36,924 nt of DNA, taken from positions 1 to 36,924 of the IMG/VR virus record IMGVR_UViG_3300010151_007942. One strand, given 5' to 3'. The notes below the pieces were generated by a model. It was not told where the DNA came from and searched no databases. It worked only from the letters and a program-made list of their open reading frames with translations. Source of the DNA: a virus. Every line of letters starts with the position of its first letter. Position 1 is the first letter of the stretch. The translations under genes and the position numbers were made by a program. Shown here piece by piece: positions 26,983 through 35,384 of this stretch.

Positions 26983-27833
26983 TATAACACCGTTTCTATT
27001 ATTTTACAACCAGATTCGACAGTAATTCCCCCGCTTGATAAGGTGCAGGTTTTTATCCCCGCGTTATTCAAGCTTGTCACATAATAACTAAAATTTCTAA
27101 TATTTGCCGATGCCGGCGGGAGGTGGCCGCCCCAAAAACGTTTGCCAACTTCCCTAGAGGTGCCGAACTTGCCCTCAAACCCAGGAACTTTTCCCAGAAT
27201 ATATTCAAACTCTTTATGCACGTTGTGAGCCTTGGCCCACATGTCGTTGCGATCATAACAATATTCATTCCAGTATTTTCTACTCTCTAAGATGCTTCTT
27301 ATATTTTTTTGCATCTTGTCTTCCAAATCATCATTCCCATTCCAAAAATGAGTATTATATTTTTCTTCAAACCCAATATAAACAATTTGGGCAGCACCCA
27401 TGATATAGGCGAGATGAGTTGCCAACAGTAACACGCTGGTGTTGCCCCTAAGCGAAATGTCACTTTCATTTTGTTTTTTATAAAGAGGCGACGATGGAGG
27501 ATCAGAAGAAAAAATAACAATTTTTTCGTCATCCCAAAAAAAGTCCTTCATATATGAGAAGGCTCGCCTTTTCTCACCTTTGTTGAAGGCTACGAACAAG
27601 GGCAACTCTTTTCGTGTATGTTCAAATAAATAAACAGCAGGTGATATATGAGCGGAAATAGCATATGATAAGCTATTAATACCTTCATAGGTATAATTCA
27701 CTCCAATCGTGGTTTTATTTTCTAGAAATTCTAACTCATCTCGCGTTAAACTTTTGAGGGAGGGGGCAGACCCCAATATGTAGATGGTCTCCCCGGCGTG
27801 CTTATCGTTATAATCATACAGTGTCTTTTTCAT
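26982..27833 (-). CDS. DUF115/Maf-like glycosyltransferase-type protein
   Basis: The product has 283 residues. The opening ETIYILGSAPSLKSL (15-29) and the segment TSVLLLATHLAYIMGAAQIV followed by YIGFE match the DUF115 fold, which includes MptE and the central domain of Maf flagellar glycosyltransferases. In this protein IGFE replaces the IGxD seen in many members. Maf proteins attach pseudaminic or legionaminic acid to flagellin in several bacteria, and here the gene is immediately upstream of nonulosonic acid genes. The product is much shorter than bacterial Maf proteins (about 600 residues). The ATG overlaps the hydrolase stop as ATGA with GGAGG 7 bases upstream. The fold is moderately sure. 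Transfer of a nonulosonic acid is inference. Confidence 0.68.
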   Translation of the reverse strand: MKKTLYDYNDKHAGETIYILGSAPSLKSLTRDELEFLENKTTIGVNYTYEGINSLSYAISAHISPAVYLFEHTRKELPLFVAFNKGEKRRAFSYMKDFFWDDEKIVIFSSDPPSSPLYKKQNESDISLRGNTSVLLLATHLAYIMGAAQIVYIGFEEKYNTHFWNGNDDLEDKMQKNIRSILESRKYWNEYCYDRNDMWAKAHNVHKEFEYILGKVPGFEGKFGTSREVGKRFWGGHLPPASANIRNFSYYVTSLNNAGIKTCTLSSGGITVESGCKIIETVL

Positions 27834-28534
27834 TCGTACCCTCCAAGTCTTTTTAATTCTTCTAGCACTATGGGCACCAAAGATTCAGATAACAAATGAA
27901 TTGTATCATACCAATAGTTTTTTTCATGCATGGTACTCGTGATCTTCTCAAAGGTTTCTATATGACGAAACCCCTTCGCCATAGATTGCTCTTTTAAAAT
28001 TTTATTAAACTTTCCAGTTATTTCCAGCCCACGTGAAGGGGCCTCACACGAAGGAACAAAACAAGTGCCTTCGTAGCCTCCATCAGTGCCACAAGAAATG
28101 TCCATCGTAAATAAATTCTTATATCCGAGTCTTTTTATTTCCTCATAAACAAGCAAATATCGCTCAACAACACTCTCAATAATTCTATTTACAGATACAT
28201 TTTGTTTTTCTGCTTGTTTCTTGATGTGGGCGCGGCAATCAATTTCTCCATAAGATAAACAAACATTAGAATCCAAAGAAACATTTTTTAGCTTTGGCAA
28301 TAAACTTGTTTGGGCTTTATCACATAGGGTATGTGCCAAACCGGCGTCTACGCGCCAACAATACAATTCATAGTCTTTGTGCTTATGCCACCGAGTCTGA
28401 GGGTGACCATACCTAACATCAAACCAGTTATACCTTCGATTTGGATTAACTGTCCCATCAGGTAAAAAGTGTTGTCCATCATTCCCTGATATTCCCAGTG
28501 CATGACTGTCGCCTATAAAATAAAACTTTTTCAT
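27830..28534 (-). CDS. SGNH/GDSL-like hydrolase
   Basis: The product has 234 residues. It starts MKKFYFIGDSHALGI, where GDSH matches block I of the SGNH hydrolase fold with the nucleophilic Ser. A mid-block LSYGEIDCR replaces the usual GxND region, and WYDTIHLLSE supplies the late Asp-x-x-His pair. These enzymes remove or transfer acyl groups on carbohydrates. No signal peptide is present, so it would act in the cytoplasm or on a membrane-facing lipid-linked glycan. The ATG directly follows the GT10 stop (TAAATG), and the 3' end overlaps the DUF115-like gene by 4 bases. A role in editing O-acetyl groups on the glycan is inferred. The family call is moderate. Confidence 0.65.
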   Translation of the reverse strand: MKKFYFIGDSHALGISGNDGQHFLPDGTVNPNRRYNWFDVRYGHPQTRWHKHKDYELYCWRVDAGLAHTLCDKAQTSLLPKLKNVSLDSNVCLSYGEIDCRAHIKKQAEKQNVSVNRIIESVVERYLLVYEEIKRLGYKNLFTMDISCGTDGGYEGTCFVPSCEAPSRGLEITGKFNKILKEQSMAKGFRHIETFEKITSTMHEKNYWYDTIHLLSESLVPIVLEELKRLGGYE

Positions 28535-29419
28535 TTATAATACCCTCCCCGTATCAATAATTCTTTTAATGCTTGGCCACCAGTTGTATTGAGTCAGAAT
28601 CCTAATTCTCGAATCAACAATACCGTTAACAACCTCTTCATTAACTGAGTTTGAAATTATTTTCAGAAGGTCTTCACAAGCATCGGGGCTTTTTATATCT
28701 AAATTATAAAACGATTGAGACGAAAAATACTTATCAATATCTGGGGCTCCCCAGTAAATCGGCACTGTGTGCGCCATGAGTGCGTCGGTTATCTTCTCTG
28801 TAAAGTAGCCATTTAATTGGCCATTTTCAATACACAGTGCGTATTCATATTGTGATAACCACTCCAATTTTTGTATATCCCCAAACGTAGAAACCCCTTT
28901 ATAATCGTCCCCCAAGCCCTCGTTCACCATTCCCACGCCGTAAACATCTAAAACGCCAGGATGCTTACTACAAAACTCCTTAATAAATCGAAGTCTCTCG
29001 TGGTGGCCTGTGCATATTCTTTTGTTGGATGTTATAGTACAAATTTTCTTTGTTCTTGGCTTCCACTTTATATCCTGCAATTCTCGATAAGAGAGGGGGA
29101 AAGAACACACGCCAAACAAATAAGAGTTTCCCAAACTATGTTTGAATTTATATGGAGTCGAATACCTATCCCAATTACACCCTCCTATCCAGGGCGGTTC
29201 TCTCCCGCATAAAATAATCTTATTTTGATTAATTCTCGACATGTCGATATTGGAGTCCGCATCTTCAATCGCAATGAGCCAATCCGCGTCATATGGGTCA
29301 GCGACGCCAATTAGATTTTCCCATATACCATCGCCGCTTGGGGTTGATCTTTTAAGGCCGCTCAATAATCTTGAACCACTCATCCCCCACGGACAACAAA
29401 ATGCAACCCTAATCATCAT
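28535..29419 (-). CDS. GT10 family fucosyltransferase
   Basis: The product has 294 residues. The C-terminal half carries the GT10 donor-binding signature: YEYALCIENG (191-200), YFTEKITDALMAHTVPIYWG (205-224), then APDIDKYF. Enzymes of this family transfer L-fucose from GDP-fucose in alpha-1,3 or alpha-1,4 linkage. The N-terminal acceptor half is less conserved, as usual. There is no membrane anchor, unlike animal enzymes but as in some bacterial ones. Two adjacent ATGs (29419 and 29416) are possible. The first overlaps the alpha/beta hydrolase stop as ATGA; the second has better spacing to GAGG. The gene depends on GDP-fucose, which the gmd and fcl genes of the same island would supply. The family is confident and the acceptor unknown. 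Confidence 0.88.
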   Translation of the reverse strand: MMIRVAFCCPWGMSGSRLLSGLKRSTPSGDGIWENLIGVADPYDADWLIAIEDADSNIDMSRINQNKIILCGREPPWIGGCNWDRYSTPYKFKHSLGNSYLFGVCSFPLSYRELQDIKWKPRTKKICTITSNKRICTGHHERLRFIKEFCSKHPGVLDVYGVGMVNEGLGDDYKGVSTFGDIQKLEWLSQYEYALCIENGQLNGYFTEKITDALMAHTVPIYWGAPDIDKYFSSQSFYNLDIKSPDACEDLLKIISNSVNEEVVNGIVDSRIRILTQYNWWPSIKRIIDTGRVL

Positions 29420-30135
29420 GAACCTCGATTATAGGAGGTAGTCAAATCTCGCAGGTGGCGTAAAATCTTTACTCTATCATAGAGATCTTTATTATTATGA
29501 ATGTAATAATCATGAGATGAATATTTTAATTTCTCAATAATATATTTTATATTTTTAGGGATAATATTAAGAAAACAAGATAGATTTCCACGATCAAGTG
29601 CACTATCTCCTATCATCAAATAAATGGCAGACTGAATATCGCGGTGCATCCTCTGATATATCTCGTCTATTTCTACCAACGGGTCCTGGCGGGCCAGAGA
29701 ATTATACAAAGAGTTGTGAATTGGGTGTGGTTTCCCGTGCTTCATACACTCACCAGTACTTATCTGAGGATTAACTGCGATTGCGTTCGCACCTAATAAT
29801 ATAGCATGATATATCGACCCGTAGGCGCCCATCGATGACCCAAAAAAAGTAACATTGGGGGCGCCGAACTTAGAGACGTAAGGCTGCAGTAACTCTTGGT
29901 ATTCTTTTCCTTGATCCTTCTCTAGATACCAATTATTTTTGTTGTTAATAAACAATAAATTAGACTCAGGATTTTTGCTTAAAGTATTAAGCTTAAAAAA
30001 CTGATGACCTTTATCTCGTATGATACCATTTTTATCGTGCAGTCCGTGTGGAGCAAAAGAAACCAACAAAACTTGAGACTCTTCTTTGGGAATAAAAATA
30101 TAATCTTTGTTTTTATAGACTTTCGTGAAATTCAT
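29416..30135 (-). CDS. Alpha/beta-hydrolase-fold protein
   Basis: The product is 239 residues from ATG 30135. VTFFGSSMGAYGS is a textbook nucleophile elbow (GxSxG, Ser about 101), with YLMIGDSALD as a candidate acid strand and KYSSHDYYIH as the candidate His near the end. The opening strands (QVLLVSFAPHGLH) fit the oxyanion region. It could be an esterase or acyltransferase acting on the glycan; similar folds occur in polysaccharide clusters. A longer frame starts at 30168, but ATG 30135 overlaps the FkbM gene stop as ATGA and is preferred. The fold is fairly sure and the function is not. Confidence 0.7.
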   Translation of the reverse strand: MNFTKVYKNKDYIFIPKEESQVLLVSFAPHGLHDKNGIIRDKGHQFFKLNTLSKNPESNLLFINNKNNWYLEKDQGKEYQELLQPYVSKFGAPNVTFFGSSMGAYGSIYHAILLGANAIAVNPQISTGECMKHGKPHPIHNSLYNSLARQDPLVEIDEIYQRMHRDIQSAIYLMIGDSALDRGNLSCFLNIIPKNIKYIIEKLKYSSHDYYIHNNKDLYDRVKILRHLRDLTTSYNRGS

Positions 30136-30734
30136 TCCTGGCGCCCCTTCAAGTACCAATTTTCCCACACAAAAGCATAATCATAAGTAATCGAATGAGT
30201 TTCCTTTAAATTTTGGCGAATTTTATGTCTCTTTACCAAGGCATCCTCAACAAAAGAATGAAATTGCACTTGGATATTTTTCATTTTAGAGGTTAACTCA
30301 CTTTCTATGCAATGAGATAGGAGAGGGAATTCCCCTCCCTCAATATTAATTTTAATAAGATCTATATTGTCTATGGACAACTCTTGCATAACTTTTCCAA
30401 TCTCTCGTAGTTGAATAACTTCCATTTTTTGTGCGCGCTTATAAATACTCGATGCATCACCATCGACACTAATTTCCTGATCCTGGTCTCTTTCTGCAAG
30501 ACCATAATCACAAACCACAATATTCGGATTGTTCGCAAACCGGCTTACAATTGATTCATAAAATTTTTCCACAGGTTCAAAAACATAAACCTTGCAGCCA
30601 TATCTTTGATTTATTTGAGCAGCAAAATCGCCACGGTAACCACCAACATCAAAAACAACGCTATCTTTATTTAAATTATAATTTAATCGGTGAACTAAGT
30701 CTCCCTTGTCTGCAAACCATCTTTGAAATTCCAT
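30132..30734 (-). CDS. FkbM family methyltransferase
   Basis: The product is 200 residues from ATG 30734. The SAM motif VVFDVGGYRGDFA lies near the N-terminus, YVFEPVEKFY is the acidic strand-2 motif, and IDLIKINIEGGEFPLL is the FkbM signature. Members methylate hydroxyl groups on sugars and polyketides. The frame continues upstream to 30758, but ATG 30734 overlaps the GT11 stop (TAATG) and has GGGAG about 9 bases upstream, so it is the likely start. It is the third methyltransferase-type gene in the island. The acceptor is unknown. Family confidence is high. Confidence 0.87.
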   Translation of the reverse strand: MEFQRWFADKGDLVHRLNYNLNKDSVVFDVGGYRGDFAAQINQRYGCKVYVFEPVEKFYESIVSRFANNPNIVVCDYGLAERDQDQEISVDGDASSIYKRAQKMEVIQLREIGKVMQELSIDNIDLIKINIEGGEFPLLSHCIESELTSKMKNIQVQFHSFVEDALVKRHKIRQNLKETHSITYDYAFVWENWYLKGRQE

Positions 30735-31516
30735 TATATTATCTCCCACCCTGCACAATAAAGGTCTTTGGTGTTATATGCCACACTGGGGCCAAACCAC
30801 CGCTGTGGAGCAACCACCACCTTGTCTGTGTTGGCATTTAACCACGCGGCCCACCAAGAAAAACTACTATTAGCTATAATATTGTGCTTACACATTGACA
30901 TAAGATACAAATCAATATAATCGGCTTCATTCTCAACCACATGAGCCAATGATCCAAATTCGTTTTTGCACCACTCGGCATCATCACTAAACACCACTAT
31001 ATCATACTGATCAGCATCTTTAAACATGCTTAATGCTTTTTGATAATAGTGGGGAGAGCACGTTGGATGTATGTTTGGGTGATTTGTGTAATCCCCCCTT
31101 CGAACATGTATTCCTATTGTTTCTCCTTCTAGAATATGAGAATATTGTTCATCAATATACTGTTTTATTTCTTCGGTTGGCTCGAACAGGGCTTTAATGT
31201 CATCGGCCCTGTGAACAAAATATTTTTCTGATTGGAAATATCCCAACAAACACATATTTTTTTTGTAAGGGAGCTTCCCGTAATAAAAATTTGGTTCTCG
31301 GTATGTACATTCAATTTGTAAATCACGAGAAAACTCTACTTTTGAAAAAATGTTGGATAAGTACTTGCCACACTTTCTATCAAGAAATTGAGGGGGAAGG
31401 TAATGTGTAGTGGTATCAAAAATTGGTTTGTCGTCGTGGTCTTTAGCCAGAGCCACCACAGTGGCAATCTGAAACATCATGTTCCCCAGGCCGCCCATCA
31501 ATTGTATTGTAATCAT
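30734..31516 (-). CDS. GT11 family alpha-1,2-fucosyltransferase-like protein
   Basis: The product has 260 residues, close to the family norm (about 290). It begins ITIQLMGGLGNMMFQIA (2-18), and it has the donor-binding motif IGIHVRRGDY (134-143) and NSSFSWWAAWLN (216-227), all diagnostic of GT11. These enzymes transfer L-fucose in alpha-1,2 linkage, usually to galactose. It follows the RmlB-like gene by 25 bases, one of the few gaps in the island, and overlaps the FkbM methyltransferase gene. With the GT10 enzyme it makes two fucosyltransferases served by the gmd and fcl pair at the far end of the island. The identification is firm. Confidence 0.9.
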   Translation of the reverse strand: MITIQLMGGLGNMMFQIATVVALAKDHDDKPIFDTTTHYLPPQFLDRKCGKYLSNIFSKVEFSRDLQIECTYREPNFYYGKLPYKKNMCLLGYFQSEKYFVHRADDIKALFEPTEEIKQYIDEQYSHILEGETIGIHVRRGDYTNHPNIHPTCSPHYYQKALSMFKDADQYDIVVFSDDAEWCKNEFGSLAHVVENEADYIDLYLMSMCKHNIIANSSFSWWAAWLNANTDKVVVAPQRWFGPSVAYNTKDLYCAGWEII

Positions 31517-31538
31517 TATTCACTTTTTCCAAATATGG

Positions 31539-31546
31539 TATTTATC
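31539..31546 (-). promoter_or_regulatory. Candidate late promoter element upstream of the GT11 gene
   Basis: The minus strand reads GATAAATA, which fits the NATAAATA form reported for cyanophage late promoters and differs by one base from T4 TATAAATA. It sits across the stop codon of the RmlB-like gene, about 22 bases before the GT11 ATG. Other NATAAATA matches in this window lie inside genes, so a chance match is possible. Confidence 0.3.
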
Positions 31547-32531
31547 TCCATTCTGGATTATTTAAAAACCACTCTACTGTTTCTTTGAGTCCGTCGTTTA
31601 GACTAGTTTTCGGGGCCCACCCCATCTTTTTCATCTTCTTCCCACACAGGGAGTATCTAAAATCATGTCGTGGGCGCGTCTTTTTTGGATCCACTAGTTT
31701 ATACTTTAGTGGCTTTCCAACTATTTCAGCTACCGATTTTGCCAAATCTAAATTATCACTCTCCTGATCGTAGACAATATTATATTTTTCCCCTACGGTG
31801 TGGTTAACCATCAAAAACATTACAGCCCTGCAAACATCTCTTGAATGCAGATAACAACGCCTGCTGGCTTTCGTTAGCTCGGGATTGGAGTGGATCTGGA
31901 CCGTCTCCCCATTCAAAATCTTCTTGATTATTAGAGGAATAAACTTTTCAGGATGTTGTCGAGGTCCGTATACGTTCATCGTGTGAGTTATGATGATTGG
32001 CATCATATACGTGTTTTCATACGCCACACACAACTCCTCTGCACCAGCTTTTGTTGCGGCGTAGGGATTTCCAGCACGAAACCTGGAATCTTCGTCAAAA
32101 ACAACTCCTTCGGGGGCAGCTCCAAAGACCTCATCTGTGCTAAAATATAAAAACAACTTTAAATCTTTGCAGTGTAGCCTCGCATATTCCAAAAGGTTGC
32201 AAGTGCCAACAATGTTGTCCATAACGAATTCCATCGGATACAACACGCTTCTATCAACATGGGAACCGGCAGCGAGGTGGAGGATATAATCAACTTTTCC
32301 CAATTTATCAATTGTGTAATCATTCGGGAATGCCTTCAGGTCATGCCACACAACAGTCAAGCGATTTTTCCATTCCGGATTTTGAGAGACCACATCCGCA
32401 AGACGGTTTAAGTTCCCAGATACGTCTAATCTATCCAACGACACAACTTCAAAATTAGTGTTTTCCAAAAAATATTCTATTAACGCATGGCCAACAAAGC
32501 CCGCGCCGCCAGTGATTAATACTCGCTGCAT
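31542..32531 (-). CDS. RmlB-like NAD-dependent sugar-nucleotide dehydratase/epimerase
   Basis: The product is 329 residues, close to dTDP-glucose 4,6-dehydratase length. It has VLITGGAGFVGHALIEY near the N-terminus, HLAAGSHVDRS, FSTDEVFGAAPEG (about 130-142) and the catalytic Y157-x-x-x-K161 in NPYAATKAG, as in RmlB and related extended short-chain dehydrogenases. The likely role is making a 4-keto-6-deoxy sugar nucleotide or epimerising one. RmlA, RmlC and RmlD are not in this window. ATG 32531 is chosen over an in-frame TTG at 32537, because AGGAGG lies 7 bases upstream. The fold is certain, but the exact sugar is not. Confidence 0.85.
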   Translation of the reverse strand: MQRVLITGGAGFVGHALIEYFLENTNFEVVSLDRLDVSGNLNRLADVVSQNPEWKNRLTVVWHDLKAFPNDYTIDKLGKVDYILHLAAGSHVDRSVLYPMEFVMDNIVGTCNLLEYARLHCKDLKLFLYFSTDEVFGAAPEGVVFDEDSRFRAGNPYAATKAGAEELCVAYENTYMMPIIITHTMNVYGPRQHPEKFIPLIIKKILNGETVQIHSNPELTKASRRCYLHSRDVCRAVMFLMVNHTVGEKYNIVYDQESDNLDLAKSVAEIVGKPLKYKLVDPKKTRPRHDFRYSLCGKKMKKMGWAPKTSLNDGLKETVEWFLNNPEWR

Positions 32532-32544
32532 TACCAATCCTCCT

Positions 32545-33285
32545 TTAAATCTCTTCTAACAAATTATATTTTTTCATATGGCGGATTCTCATTTCAGAAT
32601 CTAATAATTTTCGATGATCAACCTTGTCCTCATTCAGTGGATTGGCCCTGTTATAAATGTGTAAAATCTCTTTTATATAAAAACTTCTGGTCCCAGCCAT
32701 CTCTAGCATCGGAAACATAAAAGCCAAATCCCAGGCTCCGTCACAAAAGCGACCATCTTCTTCTTGAAGATCTTCCTTTTTGATTTTTGACCAAAGCTTA
32801 TATTTAAACGTTCTCAGATGAGAGGAACACCAAGGCGCTTGTCGAAATGCCTTATTGGCAATGATTTGATCTGAAATCTGCTTTGCAAATTTTCCGCGCT
32901 GGCCGCTGGGGTATTCAGCGTAACTACCGTATGTTATCAAACAGTTGGTCTCCTCATAAACTTGTTTAAGCTTGGATAACACTTGCTTATTCGCAAGCCA
33001 ATCATCACCATCGAGAGTTACGATAATATCTTCAGGAGCAGGGTTTGAAAGCTCTATTCCATCATAAATGTTTTTCAGAGCAAGGGCTTTTTCTTTATTT
33101 TCTACGAAAACGAATCTCTCATCCCCTTCAATCTCTTTTTTGATAATCTTAGCACTATTATCTGTGGAAAGGTCATCTAGAACGATACATTGGAAATTTT
33201 CATAATCTTGTACCTTCACACTTCTCAGGCAAGCAGTTATCCACGCTTCGGCGTTGTAAAGGGGGGTGATGATTTTAAAATGCAT
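32545..33285 (-). CDS. GT2 family glycosyltransferase
   Basis: The product has 246 residues and is a typical short GT-A enzyme. It opens FKIITPLYNAEAWITACLRS (3-22), then has the donor-binding strand IVLDDLSTDNS (34-44) and the DxD-type metal site in VTLDGDDWLA (89-98). It lacks membrane segments. A helical C-terminal tail ends RHMKKYNLLEEI. It would transfer an unknown sugar onto the growing glycan. Its ATG overlaps the upstream glycosyltransferase stop by 11 bases, and the ribosome site is weak. The family is firm and the specificity unknown. Confidence 0.9.
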   Translation of the reverse strand: MHFKIITPLYNAEAWITACLRSVKVQDYENFQCIVLDDLSTDNSAKIIKKEIEGDERFVFVENKEKALALKNIYDGIELSNPAPEDIIVTLDGDDWLANKQVLSKLKQVYEETNCLITYGSYAEYPSGQRGKFAKQISDQIIANKAFRQAPWCSSHLRTFKYKLWSKIKKEDLQEEDGRFCDGAWDLAFMFPMLEMAGTRSFYIKEILHIYNRANPLNEDKVDHRKLLDSEMRIRHMKKYNLLEEI

Positions 33286-34111
33286 TTTCTATTACCGTGG
33301 GAATTGTATCTCTTTGATCCACAAAATATTGAATTAATTCTTTCCCCTTCTTTTTAAACCAGGGCTCTTTTGTTGCTCCGATTAGATTATTAGACATAAC
33401 AGCCATTCCCATCATCCTGGCTTCAACCACCACCCTGGAGAGGGTTTCGGGCGTGAGAGGAAAAAACACTAAATTTTTATTTCTAGATAAATTTTCTAAA
33501 AACTTTTGGGGTGGGGCTGGATCTATCAGATCATATTTCATATTCTTCTTTTTGCAAAATCTAATCGCCCCGAAAGTATTTTTATGAGAAATATTAGAGT
33601 TCATTATTGAACTGCAATCTCGTTTTTCTCTCGTCGATAGTTGTTCTAAAAGTTGAAGAGAATCGGGCGACCACAAGTTTCCACTTAAATTTACAATATT
33701 TTCTGTTTTCAAGTTATTTGAAACAATATCAGCATGAAATTTTGTTTGACAAACAACAGCAGATGCTTCTTTATAAAATTCAAAATTTATTATATCTTCT
33801 TGGGGAGCGATATAGTCTTTATATGCTGCGGGGTTTCTCCCTCTTAAATATTTGTGATCATGCTCATATACAATATACGGAACCCCACTCTCAATAATTT
33901 GGTTACGAAGATTGGGCTTCAAGTTAATAAAATTAGATATAATGATATGTTCTGAATTAAGAATATCTTTAGTCTGTACAAGATGACTTTGCCGTGGAAC
34001 CACATCCCACAAGCGTGAAATTAGCAAGTCTATGAGTTCTTTATTATTTAATTCTGCGCCACCAGTTATCTGATCAGCAAAAAAGTCATCAATGAAAAGA
34101 AGCCTACTCAT
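33275..34111 (-). CDS. GT4-like glycosyltransferase (short)
   Basis: The product has 278 residues, short for a GT-B enzyme. The opening LLFIDDFFADQITGGAELNN resembles the acceptor half of GT4 enzymes, and the C-terminal half has PETLSRVVVEARMMGMAVMS, where E222 and E230 form the EX7E pair that binds the donor nucleotide sugar. The linker between the two Rossmann halves appears reduced. The ATG overlaps the upstream glycosyltransferase stop by 8 bases (ATGAGTAG). It lies in a row of three related genes. Assignment to a glycosyltransferase is fairly sure. Confidence 0.78.
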   Translation of the reverse strand: MSRLLFIDDFFADQITGGAELNNKELIDLLISRLWDVVPRQSHLVQTKDILNSEHIIISNFINLKPNLRNQIIESGVPYIVYEHDHKYLRGRNPAAYKDYIAPQEDIINFEFYKEASAVVCQTKFHADIVSNNLKTENIVNLSGNLWSPDSLQLLEQLSTREKRDCSSIMNSNISHKNTFGAIRFCKKKNMKYDLIDPAPPQKFLENLSRNKNLVFFPLTPETLSRVVVEARMMGMAVMSNNLIGATKEPWFKKKGKELIQYFVDQRDTIPTVIENAF

Positions 34112-35384
34112 GAACTTCTACATTTAATTCGTTGAGCCAGCCTTGTACATTAAAATCTTCTTCTGGGGCGTACTCCTCTAGGTGCCCCACAAATTGTCCC
34201 CACATTTTTCCTTCGGTGAATTTACTACGTATATATTCTTGCAAATCCTTCGCTCGATTTTCATAAATTCTATATTTTTTATGAACATCGCGCAGCTTCA
34301 TTTTGAAACTTCCCTGGTCAGCATAGGCCCACTGAGAATCCTCCTGTAAAACACCGGCCCAGACAGCATTTTTTTGGATAACATTCACAGTGAACTCGAC
34401 TTCAGCGAATTTAGCCACCATCTGCTTCTTTCTTTTGCCTTTTATTTTTTCTGGGGCGTATAGAAAATCAGCTTGGCCGCCCCACGGATGCGTAACAATA
34501 GGCTTCCCGTATCCAGCCATCTCAAACATCGGCAAACCAAACCCTTCTCCGTGAGCAATATTTATTAATGCTTTAATTTTTGGATGTTGATACAGCGCAG
34601 ACATCTCATCATCTTTCAGATACCCGTGCAAGAGATGAACTGCACATTTTCTTTCAGAATATTTTGCGTCTGCTAATAAATTTTTAATACTATTTCTTGT
34701 GGTGTTCGCATCAATATAAGAATTGCTTGCTGAGCTGACCTTTAACAGCAGACCAACCTCTTGATCGTAGAACTCTTCTATAAACCAACGGATTGTATTC
34801 TCGACATTCTTTCGAGGACTAATTTGGGCTACAACAAGAAAATTAAAATCATATTTTAAATCAAAATCAATATTTGAAGGAATGTACGGTCTAAACGGAT
34901 AATTTACAACTTCAACCGGACCTTTAGCACCCATGTCCCTAACTTCGCCTGTTTCGGGGTTTGTGGCTTTATAGACAGTATTCACAAAAGCATGTTTTGA
35001 AAAATTCGAAACAACAATGATTTTATCTACAAGATAAGATTTTTGAACCCACTCTGGAGATATTTTTGTTGTTTCAATTCCGGCTGTGCAGCCAATATTA
35101 ATTGGAGCCAACTTTTCCCATTCATTCGGGATGGTGACTTGTAAAGAAATGTCAAACGTTCCCTTCTGCTGGCGATGGTGAACAGTCTTTAACAAAACAG
35201 AATCAATCCATTGTCGTTCTTCTGTATCTTCCCACAACCAACTTGTCTGGCCCCAGCTCAAATTTTCAAGATAAATATCAAATAAGTCTTCTCGACTTTT
35301 TAGTGCTCGCAATACAAATCTTGCATGTTCCCCATACCCGCTTTGACTTAAGGCAGGGCCCCTTATTAGTGCTTTTAATCTCAT
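34104..35384 (-). CDS. GT4 family glycosyltransferase
   Basis: The product is 426 residues from ATG 35384. It has the GT-B opening LIRGPALSQSGYGEHARF and a central switch into the donor half at FLVVAQISPRKNVENTIRWF. The donor site is HGEGFGLPMFEMAGYGKPIV, with the EX7E pair at about E280 and E288. The sugar is unknown. An in-frame ATG at 35402 exists, but ATG 35384 overlaps the upstream stop as ATGA with GGAAGAG just before it, so it is preferred. It is followed by a shorter relative, and the three consecutive enzymes probably act in sequence on one glycan. The family is confident. Confidence 0.88.
   Translation of the reverse strand: MRLKALIRGPALSQSGYGEHARFVLRALKSREDLFDIYLENLSWGQTSWLWEDTEERQWIDSVLLKTVHHRQQKGTFDISLQVTIPNEWEKLAPINIGCTAGIETTKISPEWVQKSYLVDKIIVVSNFSKHAFVNTVYKATNPETGEVRDMGAKGPVEVVNYPFRPYIPSNIDFDLKYDFNFLVVAQISPRKNVENTIRWFIEEFYDQEVGLLLKVSSASNSYIDANTTRNSIKNLLADAKYSERKCAVHLLHGYLKDDEMSALYQHPKIKALINIAHGEGFGLPMFEMAGYGKPIVTHPWGGQADFLYAPEKIKGKRKKQMVAKFAEVEFTVNVIQKNAVWAGVLQEDSQWAYADQGSFKMKLRDVHKKYRIYENRAKDLQEYIRSKFTEGKMWGQFVGHLEEYAPEEDFNVQGWLNELNVEVHE

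Noticed and set aside
30440-30447. Plus-strand TATAAATA
   Set aside because: No plus-strand gene is supported anywhere nearby.
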